NCBI GenBank assembly: GCA_017479285.1 | Contig: JAFVCL010000077.1 | Location: forward strand, 1 to 42,482 | DNA: 42,482 nt | Reading direction: 5' to 3' | Origin: Lachnospiraceae bacterium | Lineage (GTDB): Bacteria > Bacillota > Clostridia > Lachnospirales > Lachnospiraceae | Shown here: piece after piece, positions 15,054 through 23,405 of the stretch | How positions within the stretch are numbered: position 1 is the first letter of the stretch | How the letters are laid out: each line of letters opens with the position of its first letter | Position numbers and translations under genes: made by a program | The notes under the pieces: model-generated | Told to the model about the DNA's origin: nothing | What the model saw: only the letters and a program-made list of their open reading frames with translations | Databases searched by the model: none

Positions 15054-16445
15054 CTACCAAGAATAGTTCCATATAACGGGGGCTGAAGGATCAAGCTTTC
15101 CGTTATTTTCAAGCCACGCAAGCCACGCAAAGACCGCGATCGCGTCCGAAGGATAGCTTTCGGTCAGATCATAAACACAGGAATCGCTGTTTCTGCCGGA
15201 AAGATAGTGTACGATGTTTATGATATTCTCGTTATACTCGTATCCGTCAAGAATGTAATTCATCGCGGCAAATTTCTGCGCGTCCAGAAGAAGCTCTTCA
15301 GGATCCTTTTCCTTTATCCCATCCACCTCATAGAGAGTCCTATCTTCATTCATATCCCGGCAATTATACAGCAGAGTCTCCATAAGGACATCACAAAAAT
15401 CTCTGTCAACAGGGTGTCTTGTGGTCATATACCCCATTGCTCCGTTCAGTAGATATTTCGAGGAATACAAGTCCTCGACGGCCTCTATAGTTTCCGACAT
15501 CCGGTATAATTCATCCGCATACGCCTTTATTGCGGAGGTTCTGTAAAGCTCCACCAGTGCAAGGAACGCCACATATCCTTCTTTTCCGGCATCTGCCCTC
15601 TCCCCGGTCTGTGAAGCTGTTTCTCCCGGGATCGCTGTATTTTGGGCATCCCCGACTTTCTTGTACATAGCGGATGCCTTCTGGATACACTCGGTGGCGA
15701 GTTTTTCCTCCACCGTATTATAGTTGTATCCGAATTTTGCAAGGATCGCTATCGCAATATAACCATCGGTTCCCTCAAAGGAGTCGAAATCGGTTCTTCC
15801 TATCCACTCCCCTACTGCGCCGAGTACATCGGGCGCGTCCTCCTTGAGGGCATAGAGAACATCCTTGTACCTTTCGAAAGTGTATAAAAGCGAGTATACC
15901 TCCCAGAGCTCCGCATTACCGTCTTTTATCTTCTCACACTCGGAGTTTATAAGATTCCAGTATATATCACGATAGTAGCTCCCGCTTATATCAAACGAAT
16001 ATGAACTGCCTATACTTTCCGCGAAAATGTAATATCTCCCATCCTCCGGGATATTCTCGAAGGGCAGCCTTGCGCTGTAAATCCCCGTAGTCCCGTCATA
16101 CTGGATTTCCTCCGGGGTTCCGATATACACGCTCTCCTCTGTATCAACATCAAGGACACAATATTTCTCCGGAAGTCTCGTCGAATAACAAAGGGCATAT
16201 TTAACTTCGTCCTGGCAGTACCCTTTCCTGTCTACAAGCACACCCGGAAGCATCTCCGGAAGCTCGTACTCAAGGACCGGCGAGCTCTCCATCGAAAGCT
16301 TTTCGTTCTCCTGCTTTTCATAGGTGTATGTAATAAGCGCATTATCGCTGTCCGTTGTAAGCCCGCAGGCCTGGAAAAACACTGCTGACGCCAATAAAAG
16401 TGACATCACGGAATATGCGGTTTTTCTTTTGAAAAATCTACACAT
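15054..16445 (-). CDS. Lipoprotein with GH9-type N-terminal Ig domain
   Basis: A 463-residue predicted lipoprotein: basic start (MCRFFKRKTAYS), hydrophobic segment and lipidation Cys27 in FFQACG. Residues about 60-150 resemble the immunoglobulin-like domain found before the catalytic domain of family 9 glycoside hydrolases (GYCQDEVKYAL ... FENIPEDGRYYIF ... SSYSFDISGSYYRD). The remaining helical part is compatible with a six-hairpin fold and ends with YLSGRN, but the usual D-A-G-D catalytic motif is not visible, so it may bind glycan without cutting. The chosen ATG has AGGGATGA as ribosome binding site; a TTG start at 16490 is possible but less likely. First gene of the ddl-murF-sigma operon. 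The GH9 link is a moderate-confidence reading. Confidence 0.8.
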   Translation of the reverse strand: MCRFFKRKTAYSVMSLLLASAVFFQACGLTTDSDNALITYTYEKQENEKLSMESSPVLEYELPEMLPGVLVDRKGYCQDEVKYALCYSTRLPEKYCVLDVDTEESVYIGTPEEIQYDGTTGIYSARLPFENIPEDGRYYIFAESIGSSYSFDISGSYYRDIYWNLINSECEKIKDGNAELWEVYSLLYTFERYKDVLYALKEDAPDVLGAVGEWIGRTDFDSFEGTDGYIAIAILAKFGYNYNTVEEKLATECIQKASAMYKKVGDAQNTAIPGETASQTGERADAGKEGYVAFLALVELYRTSAIKAYADELYRMSETIEAVEDLYSSKYLLNGAMGYMTTRHPVDRDFCDVLMETLLYNCRDMNEDRTLYEVDGIKEKDPEELLLDAQKFAAMNYILDGYEYNENIINIVHYLSGRNSDSCVYDLTESYPSDAIAVFAWLAWLENNGKLDPSAPVIWNYSW

Positions 16446-16454
16446 AAAATAATC

Positions 16455-16521
16455 ATCCCTGTATGCGGAGCCCGTCTGAATATCTTTCAAACATGTTATT
16501 ACCCATACAGAGATGATTATA
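16455..16521 (-). promoter_or_regulatory. Operon promoter and leader inverted repeat
   Basis: Minus strand TGG-TATAAT (-10 at 16516-16521) is an extended -10 promoter without a good -35. Around the start point the arms ATCTCTGTATG (16504-16514) and CATACAGGGAT (16455-16465) can pair over 11 bp with one G-U, across a 38-nt spacer. The second arm contains the ribosome binding site of the lipoprotein gene. It could be an operator or a hairpin hiding that site. Confidence 0.55.
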
Positions 16522-16557
16522 CCATAATTACATTACATTTGCGATAATTATTACTTT

Positions 16558-17751
16558 TTAAGCTTCCTGCATATACTTTACAAGATCAAGATGCTGCATG
16601 GTCCCGGCCATGCCGTTCTCGTAGAGAAAAACTCCCGTGCTGCGGATAAATGCCTTTGCCCTGTTGGAGTCGTCGGTATCCGAAAACTCTGTAGAGCGCC
16701 TGTTAAGACAGAGAGCTCCGACTCCGGCCTCCGCAAGTGAATACAGCTGCATACGCCCCTTCTCGTCCGCCGCCCAGATCTTCAGCTTATCCCATATCCC
16801 GTCATCCTCATCGATCCAGCCGTTTCCGTCGGTATCGTACTCCTCAAGATCGGCGAAACCATCCCCGGACTTCGAGCCGAACAATTCATTGCCGTCATTT
16901 ATGGTTCCATCGCCGTTTTTATCAAGGGCAATAAAACCGCTTCCGGCAGCAAGCTGATTTATCGTATCAAGCTCCCCGTCCCCGTCGATGTCGAATCTTA
17001 TCTTCTGGTCCGTAACGGTGGAGACTCCACCATCAAGGTTTATGACCAGTGGATCGCAGGTCTGGACAGCACTAATATCAAGGCTGTGTGCGGTTTCCCG
17101 CATAAACCTCCTGCTCATCGAGACATCGATGTTAAAGTCGATCTCCCTTCCGTCAGCCGTCCTTACGATGCCTTTCGCGGAAAATGTCGTATCTTCGGCT
17201 TCCTCGTACCTGTCAACAGACTGATAGGAAATCCTCTTTACAGGCGTCTGCATGATCCGGGATACATCTGTTGTAAGAAGATCCGCGGCACTCAAAGTAC
17301 CGGTGTTTGCAGGTGCGAATTCTTTAAAATAACCGTTTCCGGATGAATTTCCGTTTACGGAGATTCCCTCCGAATTCTTTTCGATCCAGTCGTGGAAGCG
17401 CGCTCTTGCGTCCTTGAACAGAAGCTCGAGGATATACATTATCGAGTTTTGTCTAATGGTCTCTTTGTCCGTTTCCTCTTCGGATCTGTATACCCGGTTT
17501 TTGTTTACCCCCTCCATCTTTTTTTGAAGATCAAGGATCTCCTCTTTGGTGATCATATTGTCACCGATGGCATTTTTCTTTTCCTTACTGTTTCCTTTGT
17601 CTTCTTCCCCGAGAGCATTACCCTCCCCTTTAAAGGCATCTCCCGATAGTACGCCTGTGAAGTCCTTTTCCTCAAAGCGCCTGAATGAGTAACTTGCAGT
17701 CCTGAAACTGCGGGCGGATTCCATTCCTACGGTAGCTGAGCTTATTCTCAA
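16558..17751 (-). CDS. EF-hand calcium-binding-motif protein, unknown function
   Basis: A 397-residue protein. The N-terminal half is charged and Ser/Glu-rich with a helical stretch. Residues about 230-345 carry a run of Asp-rich calcium-loop motifs: FDIDGDGELDT, LDKNGDGTINDGNELFG, YDTDGNGWIDEDDGIWDKL. The order D-I-D-G-D-G ... ELFG ... D-x-N-G-D-G-x-I-D resembles a segment found in large RTX-type bacterial proteins. There is no signal peptide. The start is unclear: the reading frame opens with TTG at 17749-17751 (MRISSATVGMES), only 2 nt after AAGGAG. An ATG nine codons later is possible. It stands alone, with its stop facing the promoter of the ddl operon. Function not known. Confidence 0.78.
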   Translation of the reverse strand: MRISSATVGMESARSFRTASYSFRRFEEKDFTGVLSGDAFKGEGNALGEEDKGNSKEKKNAIGDNMITKEEILDLQKKMEGVNKNRVYRSEEETDKETIRQNSIMYILELLFKDARARFHDWIEKNSEGISVNGNSSGNGYFKEFAPANTGTLSAADLLTTDVSRIMQTPVKRISYQSVDRYEEAEDTTFSAKGIVRTADGREIDFNIDVSMSRRFMRETAHSLDISAVQTCDPLVINLDGGVSTVTDQKIRFDIDGDGELDTINQLAAGSGFIALDKNGDGTINDGNELFGSKSGDGFADLEEYDTDGNGWIDEDDGIWDKLKIWAADEKGRMQLYSLAEAGVGALCLNRRSTEFSDTDDSNRAKAFIRSTGVFLYENGMAGTMQHLDLVKYMQEA

Positions 17752-17803
17752 TACTCCTTACCATAACATCTTTCTCTCCCTGAAATCCTGTTAATGCAAT
17801 AAT

Positions 17804-17822
17804 GTGGCGCAGCTCGCGCCAC
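17804..17822 (-). terminator. Hairpin without clear T-run after sseB
   Basis: GTGGCGC-AGCTC-GCGCCAC is a perfect 7-bp GC-rich stem about 43 bp downstream of the SseB-like gene. The minus-strand sequence that follows is ATTATTGCATT, a poor U-tract, so termination would be weak. Confidence 0.4.
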
Positions 17823-17864
17823 TTACGGTTACATATTCTTTATCGGGTGGGGAACCGTTTTTCT

Positions 17865-18443
17865 TTAGTCTTTGGGATTATTCCTTCCGGGTCCGGGGAA
17901 CCGGATTACCTTACCGGGATCCTCCATGGCCCTTCTTGCGTTTTCCGCCTTTTTCTTAAGCACCTCGACCTTATGACGGAAAAGCCCGATAGCCATCTCT
18001 TTTCCCACCACAAAATTTTCGTGGAAGGGATTTATCACAACTCCGTCGGCGGCTGCGGGCTGCATCCGCTCGGGAGTTGCCGCCATCATCGCCCCGAGCT
18101 CGTCAAGCTGCACCGCGGCAAAATGGTCTCTGAATATCTCGGGGGTTGCGTTGCCCTCCTCGTCCTCCGCCTCATCCATACACCTCTTGTCGGTATAGAG
18201 GACGAAAAATCTTTTCCCGTCCTTTGTGTTAAGCATCGGGAACTGAACCTTCGCACCGGGCTCCACCTTCACATTTCCCTCCTCATCGGTCACAGGCGCG
18301 GGATCTACATAAATAGGCGACAAAAACACTGCCTTTGCCAGTTCATCCGTTATAAGCTTCCTGTGCTCCGGCGTATCCTCAGCCTTCATAAGCTGCATAG
18401 CTCCCACAAGCATGGGATTCGAGCTTTCTACATCAAATTTCAT
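17865..18443 (-). CDS. SseB family protein
   Basis: A 192-residue cytoplasmic protein resembling the SseB N-terminal domain family: an opening helix NPMLVGAMQLMKAEDTPEHRKLITDELAKA, strands with FPMLNTKDGKRFFVLYTDKRCMDE, and a later GVVINPFHENFVV segment. The biochemical role of SseB-like proteins is not settled; the E. coli name refers to serine sensitivity. The C terminus is short, basic and Pro/Gly-rich. It starts 24 bp after the hydratase stop and is probably the last gene of a glgP-hydratase-sseB transcript. Confidence 0.8.
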   Translation of the reverse strand: MKFDVESSNPMLVGAMQLMKAEDTPEHRKLITDELAKAVFLSPIYVDPAPVTDEEGNVKVEPGAKVQFPMLNTKDGKRFFVLYTDKRCMDEAEDEEGNATPEIFRDHFAAVQLDELGAMMAATPERMQPAAADGVVINPFHENFVVGKEMAIGLFRHKVEVLKKKAENARRAMEDPGKVIRFPGPGRNNPKD

Positions 18444-18467
18444 AATTTTCCTCTATCAGTCTACCTG

Positions 18468-20780
18468 TCAGTCTACGCGGTTGTAATTGATGAGACATCC
18501 CTTGAGGATTATCTGTCTCTCCTCATCGGTAAGCTCTCCGAGCTTTAACTCAAAGGCATCCGAAAGCTTATGTCCTTCGGCATCGATTCTGTATGCCTTA
18601 ATGACCTCCCACTTTTCCTCGACTGCCTTCTTTATCCCGGGGATAAAGAGGAAATCAAGGTTCTTAAAGGGAAGCTCTCCCTCGGGAATAAGGAAAGGAA
18701 GCATACCCCAGTTTATAAGGTTTGAGCGATATCTCTTGGTTGCATATTCATTTGCGATATTTGCCCATCCGCCGAGAACCTTCTGGCAGCTGGCGGCCTG
18801 CTCACGGGCAGAACCGTCACCGGGCTTCACCGCAAAGATGGTCGAACCGAAACCGGTGTTGTGAGGACTTGCCTCCTCAAAGCCGTTGTCCTTCACGGTA
18901 TGCATTACGCCGTGAACCCAGTCAGCCTTCTCGCAGAGATGTCCTTCACCGGCTACTCTCGCATCCTCTATCTTCTTGATCTCCTTTGCGCGTCCGACAT
19001 ACTGCGGATCCTTTCTGGAAAGCGCAAACTCGGCGAGTCCCAAAGGATTTGAACGGTAGCTTGATGTCTCTCCGGAGGGGATGAGCTCATCTGTGGTTGT
19101 AACCGGGTCGTGTATCTCGGAGACAACTCTGAGGATAAGGTTCTCCGGGAGAGCGCTCATTTTGGGCCAATCCTTGATATTGGGGCCGAGCACAAGCTCT
19201 GTGTCCGGATCTGCTACGCCCTTTGAATCGAATACACGGTTCTCGTATATATTTGCATCGTAGTGATATTTATAATTCGTAAACTCACCGTCAAATTCCG
19301 TTGCAGGAGTGAGAATACCTCCGTTTGCGGCAGTTGCGGCAATGGAACGCGCATCCATAAGAGCAACGGAAGATATCTGACCATTCTGGAGCTTGCTTCC
19401 CTCACGGTTAGGGAAGTTTCTTGTCGAGTGGCGGATACTGAAGGCATTGTTTGCGGGAGTATCTCCTGCGCCGAAGCAGGGACCGCAGAATGCTGTCTTC
19501 ATAACTGCGCCGGTTTCCATGATGTCCGCAGCACATCCGTTTTTGATAAGCTCCATATAAACAGGCATTGATGCAGGATATACGCTTAAGGTAAACGCAT
19601 CGGAGCCGATATATCTTCCCCTTAAGATATCCGCCGCGGCACAGATATTCTCAAATCCTCCGCCGGCGCATCCTGCGATGATACCCTGATCCACCATGAA
19701 TCTGCCGTTTCTGACCTTGCTCTTAAGCTCGTAGGGAACAGCGCCGTCAAGGGAAACCTGTGCTCTCTTTTCAGTCTCGTCAAGGATGTCAAGAAGGTTT
19801 GCGTTAAGCTCCTCAATGGTATATGTGTTGCTGGGATGGAAGGGCATTGCGATCATGGGTCTTATGGCCGAGAGATCCACCACAACCATTCCGTCGTAGT
19901 ATGCGACCTCTCCGGGATTAAGCTCCCCGTAATCCTCTGCTCTTTCATGTATCTCGAAGAATTCCTTTATCTTTTCATCGGTTCTCCAGATTGAGGACAG
20001 GCAGGTGGTCTCGGTGGTCATTACATCCACTCCGATACGGAAATCTGCGGAAAGACTTCCCACACCCGGTCCGACAAATTCCATTACCTTGTTCTTTACA
20101 TATCCGTTTTTAAACACGGCGCCGATGATGGCAAGCGCAACATCCTGGGGGCCGACGCCCTTTACAGGCTCTCCCTTGAGATATATACCGACAACACCTG
20201 GCATATTGATATCGTAGGTCTGGTTTAAAAGCTGCTTAACAAGCTCAGGTCCGCCCTCGCCCACAGCCATTGTTCCAAGTGCGCCGTATCTGGTGTGGGA
20301 ATCCGAGCCCAGGATCATCTTTCCTCCCCCTGCAAGCATCTCTCTTGCAAACTGGTGGATGACAGCCTGGTGAGGAGGTACATATACTCCGCCGTACTTT
20401 TTGGCTGCCGAGAGACCAAATACATGGTCATCCTCGTTTATCGTACCGCCCACAGCACAGAGTGAATTGTGGCAGTTGGTAAGCACATAGGGCATGGGGA
20501 ACTTTGTAAGTCCCGATGCGCGTGCGGTCTGTATTATTCCGACAAATGTAATGTCGTGGCTTGTAAGCTTGTCAAATCTTATCTTAAGCTTATCAGGATT
20601 TCCGGATGTATTATGCGCCTGCAGGATGCCGTAAGCGATGGTCTCTTTCTTCGCATCCTCCTTCGCAACATCCTTTCCGGTCTTTGCTTTGATGGCAGCC
20701 TGCGCCTCTTCGTTATCGGCTATTAATTCTGTTCCGTTAAGGAGATAGGCACCTCCCTCGTACAACTCGATCATGCTCAT
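18468..20780 (-). CDS. Aconitase-family hydratase (probable aconitate hydratase)
   Basis: A 770-residue iron-sulfur hydratase. The aconitase fold signatures are visible: [20 protein letters not shown], the cluster Cys in [13 protein letters not shown], and the pair in FCGPCFGAG; the C-terminal swivel domain has [15 protein letters not shown]. Aconitase isomerises citrate to isocitrate through a 4Fe-4S cluster, here likely serving glutamate synthesis through a partial citric acid cycle. Length is close to mitochondrial-type aconitases. ATG is preceded by AAGGGAA. It follows glgP by 33 bp and precedes sseB by 24 bp. The substrate could be another hydroxy acid, since the neighbours include no citrate synthase or isocitrate dehydrogenase. 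Confidence 0.85.
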   Translation of the reverse strand: MSMIELYEGGAYLLNGTELIADNEEAQAAIKAKTGKDVAKEDAKKETIAYGILQAHNTSGNPDKLKIRFDKLTSHDITFVGIIQTARASGLTKFPMPYVLTNCHNSLCAVGGTINEDDHVFGLSAAKKYGGVYVPPHQAVIHQFAREMLAGGGKMILGSDSHTRYGALGTMAVGEGGPELVKQLLNQTYDINMPGVVGIYLKGEPVKGVGPQDVALAIIGAVFKNGYVKNKVMEFVGPGVGSLSADFRIGVDVMTTETTCLSSIWRTDEKIKEFFEIHERAEDYGELNPGEVAYYDGMVVVDLSAIRPMIAMPFHPSNTYTIEELNANLLDILDETEKRAQVSLDGAVPYELKSKVRNGRFMVDQGIIAGCAGGGFENICAAADILRGRYIGSDAFTLSVYPASMPVYMELIKNGCAADIMETGAVMKTAFCGPCFGAGDTPANNAFSIRHSTRNFPNREGSKLQNGQISSVALMDARSIAATAANGGILTPATEFDGEFTNYKYHYDANIYENRVFDSKGVADPDTELVLGPNIKDWPKMSALPENLILRVVSEIHDPVTTTDELIPSGETSSYRSNPLGLAEFALSRKDPQYVGRAKEIKKIEDARVAGEGHLCEKADWVHGVMHTVKDNGFEEASPHNTGFGSTIFAVKPGDGSAREQAASCQKVLGGWANIANEYATKRYRSNLINWGMLPFLIPEGELPFKNLDFLFIPGIKKAVEEKWEVIKAYRIDAEGHKLSDAFELKLGELTDEERQIILKGCLINYNRVD

Positions 20781-20813
20781 TTTGTGTTTTCCCTTATGTT
20801 ATATTTTTCCTAG

Positions 20814-23327
20814 TTACTTCGTACTCTTAGCAGGCTTGTTCTCCTTGAGAACCACCTTGTCAAGATGCCATATCTCGTCCACATACTGCTGGATTGTTCT
20901 GTCCGAAGTGAATTTACCGGAGCATGCCACATTAAGGATCGCGCTCTTTGCCCATGCGGACTCGTTCCTATACGCCGCCTCAACCTTCTTCTGCGCATCC
21001 GCATAGGACTTGAAATCCTTGAGGATGAAGTAAGTATCTGCCTTTGAAGTTGACTGCGTATTCAACAGGCTGTTATAGAGAGGTCTGAACAGCTCGGTAT
21101 CCGGATTATAGGTTCCGTTGATAAGCTGCATGAGAACCTTTCTGATGTCGGGATCGTTGTTGAAGATCTCCATCGGATCGTATCCGCCGTAATTCTCAAA
21201 GTGGATGACCTCATCGGATGAAAGACCGAAGATAAATGCGTTCTCCGCGCCTACCTCCTCTACGATCTCCACATTCGCGCCGTCCATTGTTCCGAGGGTA
21301 AGGGCACCGTTTAACATAAACTTCATGTTACCGGTTCCGGAAGCCTCCTTGGAAGCGGTTGAGATCTGCTCGGATACATCTGCTGCCGCAAAGATGATCT
21401 CCGCGTTTGAAACATTATAGTTCTCGATAAATACAACCTTTATCTTGCCGCCGATGGAATCATCGTTATTGATGACATCAGCAACAGAGTTGATAAGCTT
21501 AATGGTAAGCTTTGCGTTGCGGTATCCCGCTGCCGCCTTAGCACCGAAGATGAAGGTGCGGGGGAAGAACTCCATATCGGGGTGCTCTTTAAGTTCATTG
21601 TAAAGATACATTACATGGAGGATGTTAAGGAGCTGTCTCTTGTATTCATGGAGACGCTTTACCTGTACATCAAATATGGAGCGTGGATCAACCTCTATGC
21701 CGTTATGCTCGAGGATGTACTTTGCAAGGCGTACCTTGTTCTGGTACTTGATATTCATAAACTCCTGCTGTGCCTTCTCGTCATCGGCGTAAACTTTAAG
21801 CTTGCCGATCTGGGGAAGGTCAGTTATCCACTCGTTTCCGACATGGTCGGTAACCCAGTCTGCAAGAAGCTGGTTTCCGTGGAGCAGGAAACGCCTCTGG
21901 GTGATTCCGTTTGTCTTGTTGTTGAAGCGCTCGGGGAACATCTCGTAGAAATCGCGGAGCTCCTGCTTCTTGAGTATCTCTGTATGAAGTCTTGCAACAC
22001 CGTTTACGGAGTAGCCCGCAACGATGGCAAGGTGTGCCATCTTGACCTGTCCGTCATATACGATAGCCATCTTGCGGATCTTCTCGTTTACATCAACTCC
22101 CGGAGTGCTTCCGTACTTGTTCTTGATCTCCTCGATAAATCTGCGGTTGATTTCCTCGACGATCTGGTAGATTCTGGGAAGGAGTCTTGAGAAAAGCTCA
22201 ATGGGCCACTTCTCGAGAGCCTCGCTCATTATCGTGTGGTTGGTATATGCACAGGTCTTCGTTGTAACCTCCCATGCCTCGTCCCATGTGAGATAATAAT
22301 CATCCATGAGCACACGCATAAGCTCTGCGATGGCAACGGTCGGATGAGTATCGTTAAGCTGGAAGGTAACCTTCTCATAGAACTTGCGGATATCGTCATG
22401 CTTTCTCATATACTTCTCAACTGCCTCCTGTACGGATGCGGAGATGAAGAAGTACTGCTGTTTTAGGCGAAGCTCCTTACCTGCGTAATGGTTGTCATTG
22501 GGATAAAGAACCTCAACGATGTTTCTTGCAAGGTTAGCCTGCTCAACGGATCTCTGGTAATCACCCTGGTCGAAAGCGTCAAGCTGGAAGCACTCGATAG
22601 GCTCTGCGTCCCATATTCTCAGGGTATTTACGATGCCGTTTCCGTATCCGACGATGGGAAGGTCGAAGGGGATAGCCCTTACCGACTGGTAGCCCTCCTG
22701 GGAGAAGACGCTTCTTCCGTTCTGGTCGGTCTTTACGGAGACATAGCCTCCGAATTTTATCTCCTTTGCATACTCGGGGCGGCGGAGCTCAAAGGGATTT
22801 CCGTCCGCAAGCCAGTTGTCCGGAACCTCAACCTGATATCCGTCCTCGATCTTCTGCTTGAACATACCATAGCGGTATCTTATACCACAGCCGTATGCAG
22901 GATATCCAAGAGTCGCAAGCGAATCAAGGAAGCATGCGGCGAGACGGCCGAGACCACCGTTTCCCAGAGCTGCATCCGGCTCCTGATCCTCGATCACATT
23001 GAGGTCAAGGCCAAGCTCCTTGCAGGCCTCCTTTACGGGCTTATATGCCTGCATATTGATGAGGTTATTACCCATCGCGCGCCCCATAAGGAACTCCATG
23101 GACATATAGTAAACCATCTTGGGGTCTTCCTTCTCATACGCCTTCTGGGTCTCCATCCAGCTCATGACGATCTGGTCCTTGATAGCGTATGAAACCGCCT
23201 GGAATATCTGCTGGGGAGATGCCTCCTCAAGTGTCTTTCTGTAAAGAGTAGTCACATTGTAAAGAACGCTTCTCTTAAACAGTTCCTTGTCGAATTTTAC
23301 CTTTTTGGTAGTAGTAGTACTTTTCAC
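20814..23327 (-). CDS. glgP: Glycogen/starch phosphorylase
   Basis: An 837-residue glucan phosphorylase that releases glucose 1-phosphate from glycogen or maltodextrin with PLP. The PLP-binding lysine is Lys669 in ASGTGNMKFMLNGALTLGT. Other family blocks are visible: ALGNGGLGRLAACFLDSLA near residue 120, FQLNDTHPTVAIAELMR, NGITQRRFLL and KRLHEYKRQLLN. The start codon is GTG at 23325-23327 with GGAGGG seven nt upstream. It follows ileS by 78 bp, with a hairpin between them. Lachnospiraceae commonly store glycogen, and this gene fits that role, but no other glycogen gene is in the window. Confidence 0.96.
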   Translation of the reverse strand: MKSTTTTKKVKFDKELFKRSVLYNVTTLYRKTLEEASPQQIFQAVSYAIKDQIVMSWMETQKAYEKEDPKMVYYMSMEFLMGRAMGNNLINMQAYKPVKEACKELGLDLNVIEDQEPDAALGNGGLGRLAACFLDSLATLGYPAYGCGIRYRYGMFKQKIEDGYQVEVPDNWLADGNPFELRRPEYAKEIKFGGYVSVKTDQNGRSVFSQEGYQSVRAIPFDLPIVGYGNGIVNTLRIWDAEPIECFQLDAFDQGDYQRSVEQANLARNIVEVLYPNDNHYAGKELRLKQQYFFISASVQEAVEKYMRKHDDIRKFYEKVTFQLNDTHPTVAIAELMRVLMDDYYLTWDEAWEVTTKTCAYTNHTIMSEALEKWPIELFSRLLPRIYQIVEEINRRFIEEIKNKYGSTPGVDVNEKIRKMAIVYDGQVKMAHLAIVAGYSVNGVARLHTEILKKQELRDFYEMFPERFNNKTNGITQRRFLLHGNQLLADWVTDHVGNEWITDLPQIGKLKVYADDEKAQQEFMNIKYQNKVRLAKYILEHNGIEVDPRSIFDVQVKRLHEYKRQLLNILHVMYLYNELKEHPDMEFFPRTFIFGAKAAAGYRNAKLTIKLINSVADVINNDDSIGGKIKVVFIENYNVSNAEIIFAAADVSEQISTASKEASGTGNMKFMLNGALTLGTMDGANVEIVEEVGAENAFIFGLSSDEVIHFENYGGYDPMEIFNNDPDIRKVLMQLINGTYNPDTELFRPLYNSLLNTQSTSKADTYFILKDFKSYADAQKKVEAAYRNESAWAKSAILNVACSGKFTSDRTIQQYVDEIWHLDKVVLKENKPAKSTK

Positions 23328-23363
23328 GGTAGATCCCTCCTATATTCTTTTATCCTAGTGACA

Positions 23364-23385
23364 GTGGAAATCTTGATATTTCCAC
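23364..23385 (-). other. Hairpin between ileS and glgP
   Basis: GTGGAAAT-CTTGAT-ATTTCCAC is a perfect 8-bp inverted repeat in the 78-bp gap. Neither strand has a T-run after it, so it is more likely a transcript-stabilising or processing hairpin than a terminator. Confidence 0.5.
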
Positions 23386-23405
23386 CTGTAAATAATAGGC
23401 TATAT

